DNA from: Eriocheir sinensis
Lineage: Eukaryota; Arthropoda; Malacostraca; Decapoda; Varunidae
Assembly (NCBI RefSeq): GCF_024679095.1
Contig: NC_066518.1
Span: forward strand, 2,746,949-2,810,948
DNA: 64,000 nucleotides
Direction of reading: 5' to 3'
In this document: positions 1 through 32,792 of the stretch, one piece after another
How the letters are laid out: every line of letters starts with the position of its first letter
Position numbering within the stretch: position 1 is the stretch's first letter
Translations under genes and position numbers: made by a program
Notes under the pieces: generated by a model
The model's database searches: none
What the model was told of the DNA's origin: nothing
Seen by the model: only the letters and a program-made list of their open reading frames with translations

Positions 1-1077
1 CACCTGACTGATTCTTTGACCAAATAGTTGTAAATATTGCAGTTGGCAATACTCCCTTGCCAGAATCTGAAGGAGAGATGTCTGCAGTTCTCTCAATATG
101 GCTGATCATCCCGCACGCACCGACGTAAGCGTTAACATTCAACACTCCCTGAACGTGCACGTACGTTCGCAAGAGAGGTACACATAACCGACTCCTGTAG
201 ATCTGGACCTCCTCTTTTCAATGGTGTTTTTGGTTTTAAGCCGTGATGAATAGTTTTTGAGATAGAGGTTAAAAGACACCCTCCATTGGGCTGCCTGGCT
301 GCGCCTGAGGTGATAGTCGCGTCACGTCCCACGCGCAAGGAAAGGGTTAATGAACAACTAAAACAACAATTAATTGAATTCTCAACCATCTGCCTGCCTG
401 TTGAAGTTGCCCCATGGTCACAATATTATTTTGGTATGGGAGACTGCAATATGGGAAACTGAAATAGTTCACAAATGACCTCTGGATGTTCTCTGCACTA
501 GATGAATACTGTTCTATTGTTTTCAATCAGTTCTGTTGTTTAGCATTGTTGTATATCAGTTACCTATTTGCTGAAAGGAATGCACAGATTGCAGCACTTT
601 GGGAGAGGAGTGCTGAACAGAATTTCTTTCCTGAGACGGAATGAGTAGGTACAGATATGATCTCAATATAGCTGGTTTATGATAATCATCCACACAGCTT
701 CTTAAGCAGTACATCCACAAAACATAATATGGATAAAAATGGATACATAAGTAACCATTTAATCCAGACAAAGAAAATATCACCTTCCTCCACAATAGAC
801 CAACACAATTGTCCATTGTCATATGTCACCTATTGAATATCCAACCATGTCAAAAATCAGAAGATGCAGCTAGAGTCAAATGAGACTTCTTGTGAACAAT
901 GAGGTTAATTAATTATATGCATAATGATGACTTCTTAAAAGTGGAAAATACTGGAACTTAAACACGATCATGATTAATTTGTTTTAACATATTCTGACAT
1001 TTAATTCTAACTTGTTTAGTCTGTCTAAGTTTTAACAACTAATCACCTCAGATTTCATATTCTGAACAAATCTTGGA

Positions 1078-1346
1078 AGAAAAGTGGGAAAGTTTCATTT
1101 AGTCGGCACAACATCTGTGGTCATGTGCTGGAGAGACAGAAGGGGAAGGAATTATAGGAGATGGGAACAGATCCCAGGAGACGGAACATAACCCCCAATT
1201 ATTACCTGGTACCCATTCACTGCTGGGTGGACAGGGGCATAAGGTATCGGAAAAGCCACCCAAATTTTTCCACTCCGCCCGGGAATCGAACCCGGACTCT
1301 CTCAGTTATGAGCCGAGTGTGCTAACCACTGCACCACGAAGCCCCA
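1078..1346 (-). mobile_element. tRNA-derived SINE, family A, copy 1
   Basis: Read on the minus strand this starts with a tRNA-like head: an A-box-like TGGTGCAGTGGTTAG and a B box GGTTCGATTCC. A family-specific body follows, ending near TAGTCGGC on the plus strand. It closely matches the copy at 32253-32517. Flanking 13-mers at 1065-1077 and 1347-1359 agree at 11 of 13 positions and are probably an aged target-site duplication. It lies in U2AF2 intron 3, in the same direction as the gene. The body and tail rule out a functional tRNA gene. Confidence 0.85.
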
Positions 1347-1389
1347 AACAAGTCTCGGACATCACTTCATAATGTGCCTCTGCATTTCA

Positions 1390-4557
<3,168 letters not shown>

Positions 4558-4730
4558 GGCGGCGGCGGGCTGGCTCACTCACACACTCCCTCCTGAACGG
4601 TTATACTCGACACTCGGCGGCGGCACTCAGCAGCAGCAGGGGCGGGCGGCGGGGCCTGACATGGCGGCGAGTCTCCTTCCTTGGCGGCCGCGGTGCATGC
4701 TGGGACGCGGCGCCGGGAAATTCCTCACCC
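4558..4730 (-). promoter_or_regulatory. U2AF2 GC-rich promoter / 5'UTR region
   Basis: The DNA upstream of the U2AF2 start is rich in CpG and GGCGG. It holds two ATGGCGGC elements (near 4554 and 4661) that match the YY1 core. The sequence TGCATGCTGGGA near 4695 is, on the other strand, the TCCCAGCATGCA of the Staf/ZNF143 site. Both motifs are typical of housekeeping TATA-less promoters. The boundaries and the transcription start are inferred, not seen. Confidence 0.5.
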
Positions 4731-4783
4731 GAAAAATAAGTCGCTGCTTCCCCTCCCCCCTACCACCACCACCACCACCAAAC

Positions 4784-4895
4784 ATGGATTGATTGATTGA
4801 TAGTTTATTGTTGCAAGAAAACAGCAAAGGAGAAGGGAGGAACATGCCATCCCAACCCCCAAGCATTACAAAGTGTGATTATACAACTAAGGATA
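4784..4895 (-). mobile_element. 3' end of (TCAA)n-tailed LINE
   Basis: On the minus strand this ends in CAACAATAAACTATCAATC, with the tail being repeats of TCAA. The same 100-bp 3' end recurs at 5745-5853 (plus), 28365-28513 (minus) and 61876-61981 (minus). The shared end and microsatellite-like tail indicate 5'-truncated copies of one non-LTR family. Confidence 0.75.
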
Positions 4896-4945
4896 CACTA
4901 ACTTAATTCTGATAGAAGTATTCAAACGGGTCAAGGGTTACAACA

Positions 4946-5853
4946 ATTAAATTAAGATATATATGTATGGAATTGATGTGGTGACAAGCAACGACAGTGA
5001 GATAGAGAAACTGGAAGTGGGGCAGAATAGAGTAGCAAGAATGCCATTGAATGCACCAAGGTTTGCAGCAGTATATATACGTAGATCGAGGCTCTTAATT
5101 AGGGGTGACATGGGATATGGAGCACTTTTAGGGAAAGATATGCGAATAGTGAAGGCAACCTTGAGATATAAAATGAGACTGGAGCGATCGAATGGAGGAT
5201 GCAAGGTTAGCACGAAAGACCGACCATACATATGGATTGTAAGATATGACAAATGGGCGAATAACTGTGGGCGAATGATAGACAGGAATGTTATGTTAAG
5301 TAGGTGGGTGTACCGACCCTTTGAAGATGGGCAGAATTAATGTGTTTGAATGGAAAATATAACGAACAGGAACGGAGAGGGGTTTGAGTGGGATGTAAGA
5401 AAGTGGAAGAATGTGATGGGCATGGCAGTAAAAAATGAGGGATTGAACAAGTGGAAGAACGACATGGAAAGTAAGGAAACCCCTATAGACTGGTAGTTAT
5501 AGGGAGGCCCCAAAAAGTGTGAGGTGTGGTATGAGGGAGGCCTCGGAGGTGATATCTTCCTTTCCGTGCTAGAGCGCAGTGTTTGGATGTGCATGCAAGG
5601 AACTATAGATAATATGGTCTGAGTCCCGCAGCAAATTGTGCCAGATGTGTGACGGGTGTGGATCGACGAGACTGTGCAGCATGTAGAGGTACGAGTGATT
5701 GAGGTATAGTGAGAGTTCTTGGAGAGCATGTGGCTTGAAAGATGTAGGCAATGACATCTTGGCCCAAGTAGTTGAACACTGATTTTCTGTGTTTCCTTCT
5801 CCCTTGTTGTTTACCTGCAACAATAAACTATCAATCAATCAATCAATAACAGA
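4946..5853 (+). mobile_element. (TCAA)n-tailed LINE, reverse transcriptase C-terminal remnant
   Basis: The frame 4963-5340 gives a 125-residue piece with YGIDVVTSNDSEIEKLEVGQ, NRVARMPLNAPRFAAV and RGDMGY. This is the post-palm C-terminal pattern of many LINE reverse transcriptases. Decayed sequence leads to the shared 3' end and the tail of TCAA repeats at 5822-5849. The N-terminal half of the protein and the catalytic core are missing, so it is a truncated, non-functional copy. Confidence 0.75.
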
Positions 5854-5949
5854 AGCTGCCGATACAAAGGCCTGGCTGGAGATAAATCTCAAGCCACCTG
5901 TGACATCAAGATCAGGATCACCACTCAGGCACAGACACCATGAAGACAC

Positions 5950-6800
5950 ACTTCCCCTCTGCGTAAAACACTTTTTCTTCTTCTTTAGCGTAAAACACCT
6001 CTTCCTCTTCTTCATCTTTACCGTTAAACACTTCTTCTTCATCTTCTACTTTACCGTAAAACATTTCTTCTTTACCGTAAAACACTTCTTCCTTTTATTC
6101 TTCTTTTTCTTCTTCTTTACCGTAAAAAGAGTTCTTCTTCTACCGTAAAACACTTCTTCTTCTTCTTCTTTACCGTAAAACACCGTAAAACACTTCTGCT
6201 TCTTTTTTATCGTAACACACTTTTTCCTCCCTTTACTGTAAAACACTTCTTCTTCTTTATCTTCTTTACCGTAAAACACTCTTTTTTACCGTAAAACACT
6301 TCTTCATCATCTTCTTCACCGTAAAACACTTCTTCCTTTCCTTTCTTTCTTTCCAGTAAAACACTTCTTCTTTATTGTAAAACACTTCTTCCTTTCTTTC
6401 TTTACCGTAAAACACTTCTTCTTTACCGTAAAGCACTTCTTTTTCTTATTTACCGTAAAACACTTCTTCTTCTTCTTCTTTTTCTTCTTCTCTTCTTCTT
6501 CTTTATCATAAAACACTTCTTCCTCTTTACCGTAAAACAATTATTTTCCTTTACCGTAAAACGTACTTCTTCTTTACCGTAAAACATTCTTTCTTTCCTT
6601 TCTTTACCGTAAAACACGTACTTCTTTCTTTCTTTAACACTTTCTATTTACCGTAAAACACTTCGATCTTTCCCTTTACCGTAAAACACTTCTGTCTTTC
6701 TTTAGCACTTTTCTTTACCGTAAAATACTTATCTTTACTTTTCTTTACCGTGAAACACCTCTTTCTTGGCCTTTCTTTCTTTACAGTAAAACACTTCTTC
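5950..6800 (-). repeat. minisatellite of a TTTACCGTAAAACAC core with variable CTT spacers
   Basis: About 29 cores related to TTTACCGTAAAACAC are spaced irregularly (roughly 15-55 bp) and separated by CTT/TTC-rich pyrimidine tracts of variable length. The first eleven bases of the core, TTTACCGTAAA, form a near-perfect palindrome. Cores carry scattered point changes (ACTGTAAAAC, ATCATAAAAC, CCAGTAAAAC), so the array is old. On the minus strand four open frames read as repeats of KCFTVKKK. They lack codon-use or homology support and I do not call them genes. Confidence 0.9.
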
Positions 6801-6840
6801 TGAATCTTCCTCCTCTTCCTTGATTCTTCTTCACACATAG

Positions 6841-8292
6841 GCTACAGTTCACTATGCACATTTACAGCCACTTAATTCACTCTACCCTGAATTTTTTTTT
6901 CTGTGTACACTTTAATTGGCTTTGCTTACACAGACTTTTGCTTTCCAATTTCCTTTTTCTTTGTTTTCTTCACTTTGGCGTACCACTCTGATCTTTTCTT
7001 TTTGCATATACCTACTTTCTCTGCTCTTTTTTGTGTGTAGCCTACCATTACACTTTTTATTTCTATTTTAATGCCGAGATCTTTTTTCCCAACATTGCGC
7101 TAGAAATAACGTCATTGCTTCCTCTTCACACTATATAGCTACAGTCCTAACACAGTACTGATTCCCCCGTCTTTCTCCTCCAGTCTGTTGTATCATTAAT
7201 TCCTCTTTCCCAATGATCTTCACCTATGATGCTATTAGTCTTTGCATATATCCTCTTCATAAACCTACCTATCGTATGCCACTATATCAGTCTTCGGATG
7301 GGGGTGGGTATAGGTATATATATTGCTACTCTTCTAGTCAAACAACCTGCATGTGCTCTTTATCCAGATTGATGTTGACCGATAATATTTTGTTTTGACT
7401 CTACGGCATGCTTTGAGGTTAAATTAGACCACAAGTAGGCAATGACATATGGGTGGGCACTGAGTGATAGTACACTTACAAATATCCCATATGTATTTGT
7501 CATAAGGTCTGTGTATTGCCTTGTATCGATTAAATGTATTTATATAATGCATGTGACATATGTGGGGGGGAACAAGGATGACCAAGTAAACATTAACAGA
7601 GGGTAAAATATTGAAAGAGTAGAGAAGTTGAATTTGTCCGTGCGAGCTATTTTTCAGGAGCGAGCAAATTCACATAACGCCGTCTCACCCTTGGTCTCAC
7701 CACCCGCTGATTGGCCGCAGCCCGCACCGCCGCCGCTGCTGATTGGCCACCGGGGAGCAGCTTCTGGCCGCAGAGTGGTCACAGCAAGCAATGTGCGGGC
7801 GCGGGCTCTATGAAACATCCTGGATAGTGTCCTCATTGACTGGATTTGTAATTGGTAAAAGATGCTCAGAATTACAATACAATGAAAATAACACATGAAA
7901 GTATGTATAAACACCCATCTTCAACATCATTATTATCATCGGCAGCAGCAACACTTAGCTACTTCTTGACCTATTCACCTTGCCAAAACCAATGGCTCAC
8001 CTTATATTGATATCTAAACCCTACTCACACATAGGCGATCATGGGACGAAAGCGCAACGATCGTGGCTCGTTTTGGTATCGTTGGAAATTGGTGCACTTT
8101 GGCCAGTCCCCCTTGTGTGGTGGATTATCTTGGCACGACGCTTGCACGAGTGGGGGAAGGTGGGGCAAAACGACACCCTTAAGGTTTCGCTCCAGATTTT
8201 GCAGCACTTTTGTACTGTATTTAGAGATAGTTGGTGTTTTTGCAATCTTTATTCATCATTAAACAAAATAAACTTTCTTTGGGAGAACCAGT
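6841..8292. other. no gene seen; one GC-rich CCAAT-containing patch
   Basis: No exon or repeat family was recognised. The patch 7625-7815 is GC-rich and holds two CTGATTGGCC boxes (CCAAT on the minus strand) within 40 bp, which could mark a promoter. Its first 25 bases resemble 61325-61350 (both contain TGCGAGCTATTTT), which points instead to a dispersed repeat. Confidence 0.35.
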
Positions 8293-8313
8293 TTGGATCC
8301 ATTACACATGAGA

Positions 8314-8575
<262 letters not shown>

Positions 8576-8597
8576 TCTATATCTATATCTATATCTA

Positions 8598-8644
<47 letters not shown>

Positions 8645-8659
8645 ATCTATATATATCTA

Positions 8660-8738
<79 letters not shown>

Positions 8739-8805
8739 GTATATATATGTATGTATGTGTATATATGGGTATGTGTATATATGTATATGTATGGATGTAT
8801 GTATA

Positions 8806-8860
<55 letters not shown>

Positions 8861-8876
8861 ATATATATATATATAT
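8576..8876. repeat. (CTAT)n then (TA)n compound microsatellite
   Basis: CTATAT and CTAT repeats fill 8576-8738. They degrade through GTATGTAT variants and end in TA repeats from about 8815 to 8876. Confidence 0.95.
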
Positions 8877-9292
<416 letters not shown>

Positions 9293-9299
9293 ACTTGTT

Positions 9300-9304
<5 letters not shown>

Positions 9305-9339
<35 letters not shown>

Positions 9340-9361
9340 GTGTGTGTGTGTGTGTGTGTGT
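9305..9361. repeat. (GA)n(TG)n microsatellite
   Basis: GA repeats at 9305-9337 are followed by GT repeats to 9361. Confidence 0.95.
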
Positions 9362-10231
9362 TCGCGACCCTCTAGTTATCACTTCCCCTCTGAGCCATCC
9401 ACAAGCTCACCCTCGCCCAGGTAATACTCCGACGTTCTCCTCAAGACGTCACCACTTTCTCCATCCTTCACCTTATTTGTGAAAGTTGCTGATACCTAGC
9501 GCATCCTTTTTAAGGATTTACTGTTATTAATGAAACAATCGAACTTATTACATACATATTTTCAGTTTTTCATAAACATGTCCAATATGAATGGACTTTA
9601 ACGTCTAAATATGTATTCTCTGAATGGATAAAGGGTGCGTAGAGACTTTATTCTGATTAAAATGTGGATAACAAGCTTGAGCAAGGGTTACCTTAACGAA
9701 TCTATTGTAGCAGAATGGGAAGATAAGATATGTAGCAACGTGCTCAAGAAATATGAAATTGGATTTGATGAAGATGGGAAATATTGGTTTATCAAGAGTG
9801 ATGGACGATTGTAACAGACTTCGCAGTCTGTGGCAGGTGTGTGAAGCACATTTCAGGAATAATGATAGGACGGACGATGAAAGAAATGAGAAGGTTCTTG
9901 CCCAAAGCCATTGTTTCCGTTATGACTCCGGAGCATCACTACACATTATAACCAAGCCAGGCCTAAAAATATACCAAGAAATCTTACATTAAATGAGTCA
10001 ATTAGACTGTAGTCTAGCACTCTGTAGAAGTAAAAAGTAGTAAAAAAAAGTCTAGCCTCAACAGTTGCTTCAGTCCCTGGACATTGTCCGTTTACGGGCA
10101 GTTTTGACTTAGTTTTGTTATGAATGTCGTTTCAGATTAATTTATAATTGTTCAAAAGGCACATACCTACCAATAAAAGTATTATTGCATTATTTTTTAT
10201 CGGTGCAATCTGTTACCTTACAACTCACAAA
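9362..10231. other. unassigned intergenic DNA
   Basis: No recognisable exon or repeat was seen. A donor-like CAG/GTAATA near 9419 could end a non-coding exon of the downstream sulfotransferase, but nothing confirms it. Confidence 0.3.
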
Positions 10232-10394
10232 GGTTTTTGATAGGAATACAAAGTCAATTTTATGCGCATCAGAACAAGTTAAGAATTGGCCAATGAGAGT
10301 GCAGTACTATGACAGTGATAGTACTGCACTCTCATTGGCCAATTCTTAACTTGTTCTGATGCGCATATGATTGACTTTGCAGTCCTACCAAAAC
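10232..10394. mobile_element. foldback MITE-like hairpin, 50-bp perfect arms
   Basis: Bases 10261-10310 and 10318-10367 are exact reverse complements around a 7-nt loop. Imperfect pairing extends outwards through CAAAGTCAAT on both sides to about 10233 and 10393. Nothing coding is inside. No clear target duplication was found, so the superfamily is unknown. Confidence 0.8.
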
Positions 10395-11103
10395 GTAAAA
10401 GTATCACCCATGCAATGATACCAAGTCCGCGAGTCCACCCCTGAAGGAAAATCTACGCCAGCTCTCGTGGAACCGACTATAGTGATATGTTTCCAATAAG
10501 TCAGAAAAAGTGCAGAACATGTCCAAAAGTTTTTATGGTAGTACGTGACATGCCTAAATAAGACAAGTATTCTGTTGACAAGTAGGCAACAAACAAGCTT
10601 CATTTCACATATTTTTGCTTTGATGTTCTCACCGAAATTAGTTCTTACACTGAAAAACAATATTTACTGTACTAAATTTGCGCTTTGTTGTGCGTACAGT
10701 TTGAAAAGGAAACTACTTCTGGTAAGTAAAAATAAAAATAAAAACATTTTCATTAGCAAACTTCAAACAAGAAAATTGCACTTAGGAGCAGAACAAACAA
10801 TTTTTCTTCACCAAAATTTAATTTGAACATGGGAATTGCACCATTTGGGAGCTGAAATAAATGCAAAAATTATGCATTTTTAAAATATAAACATTAAACA
10901 AAGATAATACCCGTGTATCTTAATAAAAATTATCATAATTTCTGAAAAAAAATGAATATGAATCCCATATCATAATTTGTATAAGAAGGAAATTTATTTT
11001 TCTCATTATGCAAAATCCGTTACTTACAATTACTTTTTAACTTAAAAGATCAATTACAATATTTTTTATTCAAAAGCTAATTTACAATTATGATTTATTA
11101 GCA
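10395..11103. other. AT-rich intergenic DNA, nothing recognised
   Basis: AT-rich sequence with short open frames lacking homology or splice support. Confidence 0.4.
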
Positions 11104-11936
<833 letters not shown>

Positions 11937-11965
11937 ATACTTATCTCTGTCCATAAGGTAAAAGA

Positions 11966-28653
<16,688 letters not shown>

Positions 28654-28774
28654 CACTCAGAACTCAGGGCAGCGGCAGTGCGTGCTGGGGTGATGAAGTT
28701 TGGCAGGGAAGCTGAGAACTGAAAAGGCGAATTAATGAGGAAGCTTAAGACACGTGGGGATAGCGATGTAGCAT

Positions 28775-29641
28775 CAGTGTTGGGCATCGTGAGCCAAAAA
28801 TTAACGCCGTTAACCGTTAAATCGTTAACGGAGAGGTAACGCCATTTACGATAGGCCGGAGATTTTACAGGTCAGTCAACGCTGTTTCCTTTAATAAAAC
28901 CGTTAAATCGTTAACCCTAAAATTCCACAATATGGTCAACTTTTTTACATGCCGTTAACACACATCGTTTATCTTTAATAAACACTTCGTTAAATAAATA
29001 AAAATAATGAAAATACTTAAAGAAATAAATGACACTGCAGGTTCTCGATAATGATATCAAGCCAGTCCTCCGCAGATTAAATATAATGGGCACAAGTGAA
29101 GACCGTGTTTACCTGTTACAGACGTGTCCATGTTATGAAAGTGAAGTATAGTCTAGTTGTCAAAGTAGGTTTGGGCAGCAAAAACTAATAATTTTATATA
29201 ATGCCTGATAATATAAAAAAAATATGTATATAATGCATTCATCAGCATTCATTGCTTGAGGAAAATTAGAAAACAGAATACGAATGAACATCATTAATAA
29301 AGATAAATATCTGAAATATCCCAAGATGAAGTGTGAAATCCCAAGATCTTGGGAATAAAGCCAAGGCCTGGGTATCCTGCCTGAACGGTGAGGCATGAAA
29401 CGACAGCACTTATCCTTCTTAGATAATAAGTTAATATTAATAATAAATTGCCGTCTTTACGTTATTCCAGCGTTTCCATTAAAATATAACGCCGTTCAGA
29501 AAAAAAAACTTCCTTTAACAAATCCTAGCGCCGGTTAATGTTAAACCTGACTGTTTGAAAATTCCCCTTCAAAGGTGTGTTTGCAAAAAACCTTAACGTC
29601 GATAATGGAATTAACGATTTAACGCCGTTTGTAAGCAATGC
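28775..29641. mobile_element. hAT-like non-autonomous element with GTTAACG subterminal motifs
   Basis: The left terminus is CAGTGTTGGGCATC; the right terminus, reversed, is GCATTGCTTACAAACG. Flanking 8-mers TGTAGCAT (28767-28774) and TGTAGAAT (29642-29649) differ at one base. CGTTAA motifs cluster in the first 230 bp and again in the last 180 bp, in opposite orientation. No transposase is present. It lies about 120 bp upstream of the transporter start codon. Terminal similarity is modest, so confidence is moderate. Confidence 0.55.
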
Positions 29642-29734
29642 TGTAGAATGGTGGTGACGGCGAGGATATGTAGTGTATTGAGGTCATGTTGAATAATAGC
29701 TATAGCTGCGCGTAGCCTCGGTGCTCACTCCGCC

Positions 29735-29946
29735 GCGTTGTCCCTTGAGCCGGCCTGTGGCGGGAAGAACCCATTACCCCGGGACACAGGGCCAGTGTGA
29801 CATTCAGGTTACCTCATTTACCTTTCCCAGGTTTCCCTAGATACCCATTTACCGGCCATCCCAAACGGGAGGATGAACAGCAAGATCGTACGCCGACTGC
29901 CCCGGGTAGGGATTCGAACTCGGAACCACGGATCCGCAGTAAGACT
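29735..29946 (-). mobile_element. tRNA-derived SINE, family C, copy 1
   Basis: On the minus strand a B-box-like GAGTTCGAATCCC is followed by a body with CCTGAATGTCACACTGGCCC and GGTAATGGGTTCTT. Both blocks recur at 51594-51806. Confidence 0.75.
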
Positions 29947-30704
29947 CGGTCATAAATAGCTAATTACATAAGTAGTTAACATACATTCAAGTACTTAAGG
30001 TGTTAATATATTGTCCATTTTCCAAAAAAAAAAAATGTAACGAGATCTATATTCCTGCCATTGTTATGCATAGAATACACGTTCTCTAGAGGTCCTGAAG
30101 GGATGCGTCACACACTTAAGAAACGTGTAAGTAAACTATAAATCTGAAGCACAAATTCCTTTTCAAAACTCGCGTTGAATTAGTCAAAAAAAAAAAAAAA
30201 ATCCTTAGCCCCACCCTCGCTGAACGAACGCCTGGACCTAATGAACGTTAATTGCACACACACAATTGATGAAACGAGTAAAACACACATTAAGTAGTCC
30301 AACGAGCCAGCCATGTGCTGCCAAACGCAGAAATAAAAAATATAAAAAAAGCGGCAAGAAAAAGCAAATGATATTCGAACTGTCAATACGTACGTTCGAA
30401 ACACAAAACTTATGATGTGGACGGTCATGTAGTATATCTGCCAGAGACTACTGTGCAAATCAACACAAAGTACTGTACCAATACACCACTGAGGCAGTAC
30501 ACCATACCGCCCGCTGAGTCTAGGAGCGAGTACTGACACTATACATTATGACACGTGTGACTTATCTCACTAGATTACCAAGCGACAACCCACTATGAGG
30601 GACAGAAAACGAGGCCACAAGGGCACACGCCCTGCCAGTGGACTATGGAGGAGGAGGGAATGGAGGGGTGCAAAATGAGAATCACTGTTGGTCTATTGTT
30701 TGAT

Positions 30705-30775
<71 letters not shown>

Positions 30776-31431
30776 GGGGGGGATCAATATGTAGTGTAGT
30801 CCACTCGGCTCATTTGATTTCATTGACTCAGGGATGGCATTAATACAATACTATACTACAACTTAATTACTCCAGCTGTAGAAATTATTTTATACTCAAT
30901 TATCTGAGAATGTACAGACCAACTCCTGTACATTTAGGGGATACTGTACTGCCAAGGAAGAGAATGTTCAGATATTTGCCAGACATCATACCAAGCTGGG
31001 CAAGGATACACATCATAAAATTATCTAAAAAAATTAAACAGCTTGGATCTGAACATAATCCTTGACATAAACAGAAAACAACAAAAGCAGTGTTGTCACA
31101 TGCCAACATCTCTGAGGTGACACTGTCAAAATAAGAGAGGAAATGAAAAGTAAAATGTACCAGACATCAGAGGCCATGTGGCACTATAGTCAGATAAAAG
31201 GTAAATTGTTATTTATGTAAAAGAAAAACACGATAATCAATGTATAGACGGAAGATATGATACTGAGAACAAGAGAGCTGTAATCTATAATATGATGGTC
31301 GAAGTAAATGAGATGTGGATTAATCAAACTATTGTTACTAGGATACTATATAAGGTGTGGTGATTCTGCAAGAAAGATCAACGGGATGTGATTGTGGTGA
31401 GAATAGAAGAGCCAGAAAATGAAGAAAAAAA
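29947..31431. other. intergenic DNA with simple repeats only
   Basis: No exon was recognised. GT repeats (30703-30728) run into GA repeats (30729-30772). The region upstream of the transporter could hold its promoter, but no clear motif was seen. Confidence 0.4.
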
Positions 31432-31706
31432 AGAACCGGAGTTGGGAATATATAATCATAAGACCAGAAGGGGTAAAAGAACCAGAGCTGGGAATATATA
31501 GGGACAGAAGGGGTAGAAGAAAAATAGTTGGGAATATATTGGGGCAGAAGGGGTAGAAGAACCTAGTTGTGAATATAGGAGCCAGGGGCAGAAGGGATCA
31601 AAGAACCTGAGTTGAGAATATATAAGTCATGGACAGATGGGGTAGAAGAACCAGAGTTGGGAATATAGGAGCCAGAGACCGATGGGATAAAAGAACCAGA
31701 CCTGAG
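31432..31706. repeat. minisatellite, about 6 units of 40-45 bp
   Basis: Units begin GAACCAGAGTTGGGAATATA and end near CAGAAGGGGTAGAA. Six full units and a partial one show 80-90% mutual similarity by eye. Purine-rich unique DNA follows to 32220. Confidence 0.8.
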
Positions 31707-32252
31707 GAGTAGGAAAGTAGAAGGAGCATCCGAGTAGAAGGAAGAGGAATCGCTAGAGTGAAGGTTTCAGAAGAAGAGATAGACAAGACATAAGGAAGTT
31801 GAAATTGATGCCAGGAGATAAAGGCTGAGAAGAAATTTTGTGGTACTTTATGGGACAGAGGAGAGAAGGGGAGAAGGAAAGTGGAGAGACAGAAGGAGAA
31901 GAGGGAGTGGGAGGAGGTGAGGGAGAGAGAGAAGGAAAGTGACAATTGAGGAAAAAGGTAGAGGAGAGGGGGGAAGGTCAGGAGTGGGTTGTAAAAATTC
32001 AGCAGAAACATTAAGAAGAGTGAAAGAAGTTGAGGTGACATAGTAGACAATGAAGGTGGGGCTGGGACATGACTGAGAGGTTGAGAGTTTCCTTAACAGG
32101 GGAATTAAAATGGGTCACAGTGAGAATATGCTTTATTGAGAGATGCAGGAGAGGCTGATATCCAAGAAAACAAGGAGAGTAGGCTTTGGATGGAAGGTGG
32201 GTGAACAACATGTGAACTTATAGATACATTATGGGAGCGAAGTGGAATCTGA

Positions 32253-32517
32253 AAGTTGGAAAGTTTTGTTTAGTCGGCGCAACATCTGTGGTCATATGCC
32301 AGAGAGAGACAGAAGGGGAAGGAATTATAGGAGGGAACAGATCCCAGGAGACGGGACACAACCCCCGATTAATACCTGGTACCCATTCACTGCTGGGTGG
32401 ACAGGAGCGTAGGGTATCGGAAAAGCCACCCAAATTTTTCCACTCCGCCCGGGAATCGAACCCGGGTTCTCTCGGTTGTGAGCCGAGTGTCCTAACCACT
32501 GCACCACGAAGCCCCCC
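32253..32517 (-). mobile_element. tRNA-derived SINE, family A, copy 2, with perfect target duplication
   Basis: The head has the A-box-like GTGGTGCAGTGGTTAG and B box GGTTCGATTCC. The anticodon-like loop would read CAC (Val-type), but the 265-bp body marks it as a SINE. AAGTGGAATCTGA flanks it exactly at 32240-32252 and 32518-32530, proving a recent LINE-type insertion. Compare copy 1 at 1078-1346. Confidence 0.93.
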
Positions 32518-32792
32518 AAGTGGAATCTGATGTTGGAGTAGAGGCTAGAGTGTCTGGATCAAAGACAGAAAAGATAGCTGATGAAATATGAGATGACAGG
32601 AAGGAAGGATAGTGGGAAGCAAAAGGGTATAGACTGGTGAAGGGGAAGGGAGGAAATTGTGTAGAAGGTCAAGTCCAAGCAAACTTTATTGAACAACAAA
32701 GAATGGTCTGAGAAGAAAAAATGGTATTAGAAAGCAGCAACTCTGCTGTTGATAACCCAACATAGACTTTAAATACATCATCTCAATCAATC

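Noticed and set aside
4963..5340. Independent 125-residue protein gene
   Set aside because: The sequence is a LINE reverse-transcriptase tail leading to a (TCAA)n-tailed 3' end.
5950..6800. CRISPR array
   Set aside because: Spacers are low-complexity pyrimidine tracts, cores are too short and variable, no cas genes occur, and the DNA is clearly eukaryotic.
5839..6838. Four minus-strand frames with KCFTVKKK repeats as a repeat-protein gene
   Set aside because: They come straight from the minisatellite, are broken by frameshifts at spacer changes, and have no splice or homology support.
31598..32211. Ser/Leu/Phe-rich minus-strand frames
   Set aside because: They reflect purine-rich low-complexity DNA and have no family match.
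32440..32517. Functional tRNA-Val gene (also similar heads at 1270, 12090, 12640, 47440)
   Set aside because: Each head continues into a shared SINE body, stems are imperfect, and copy 32253-32517 has a LINE-type target duplication.
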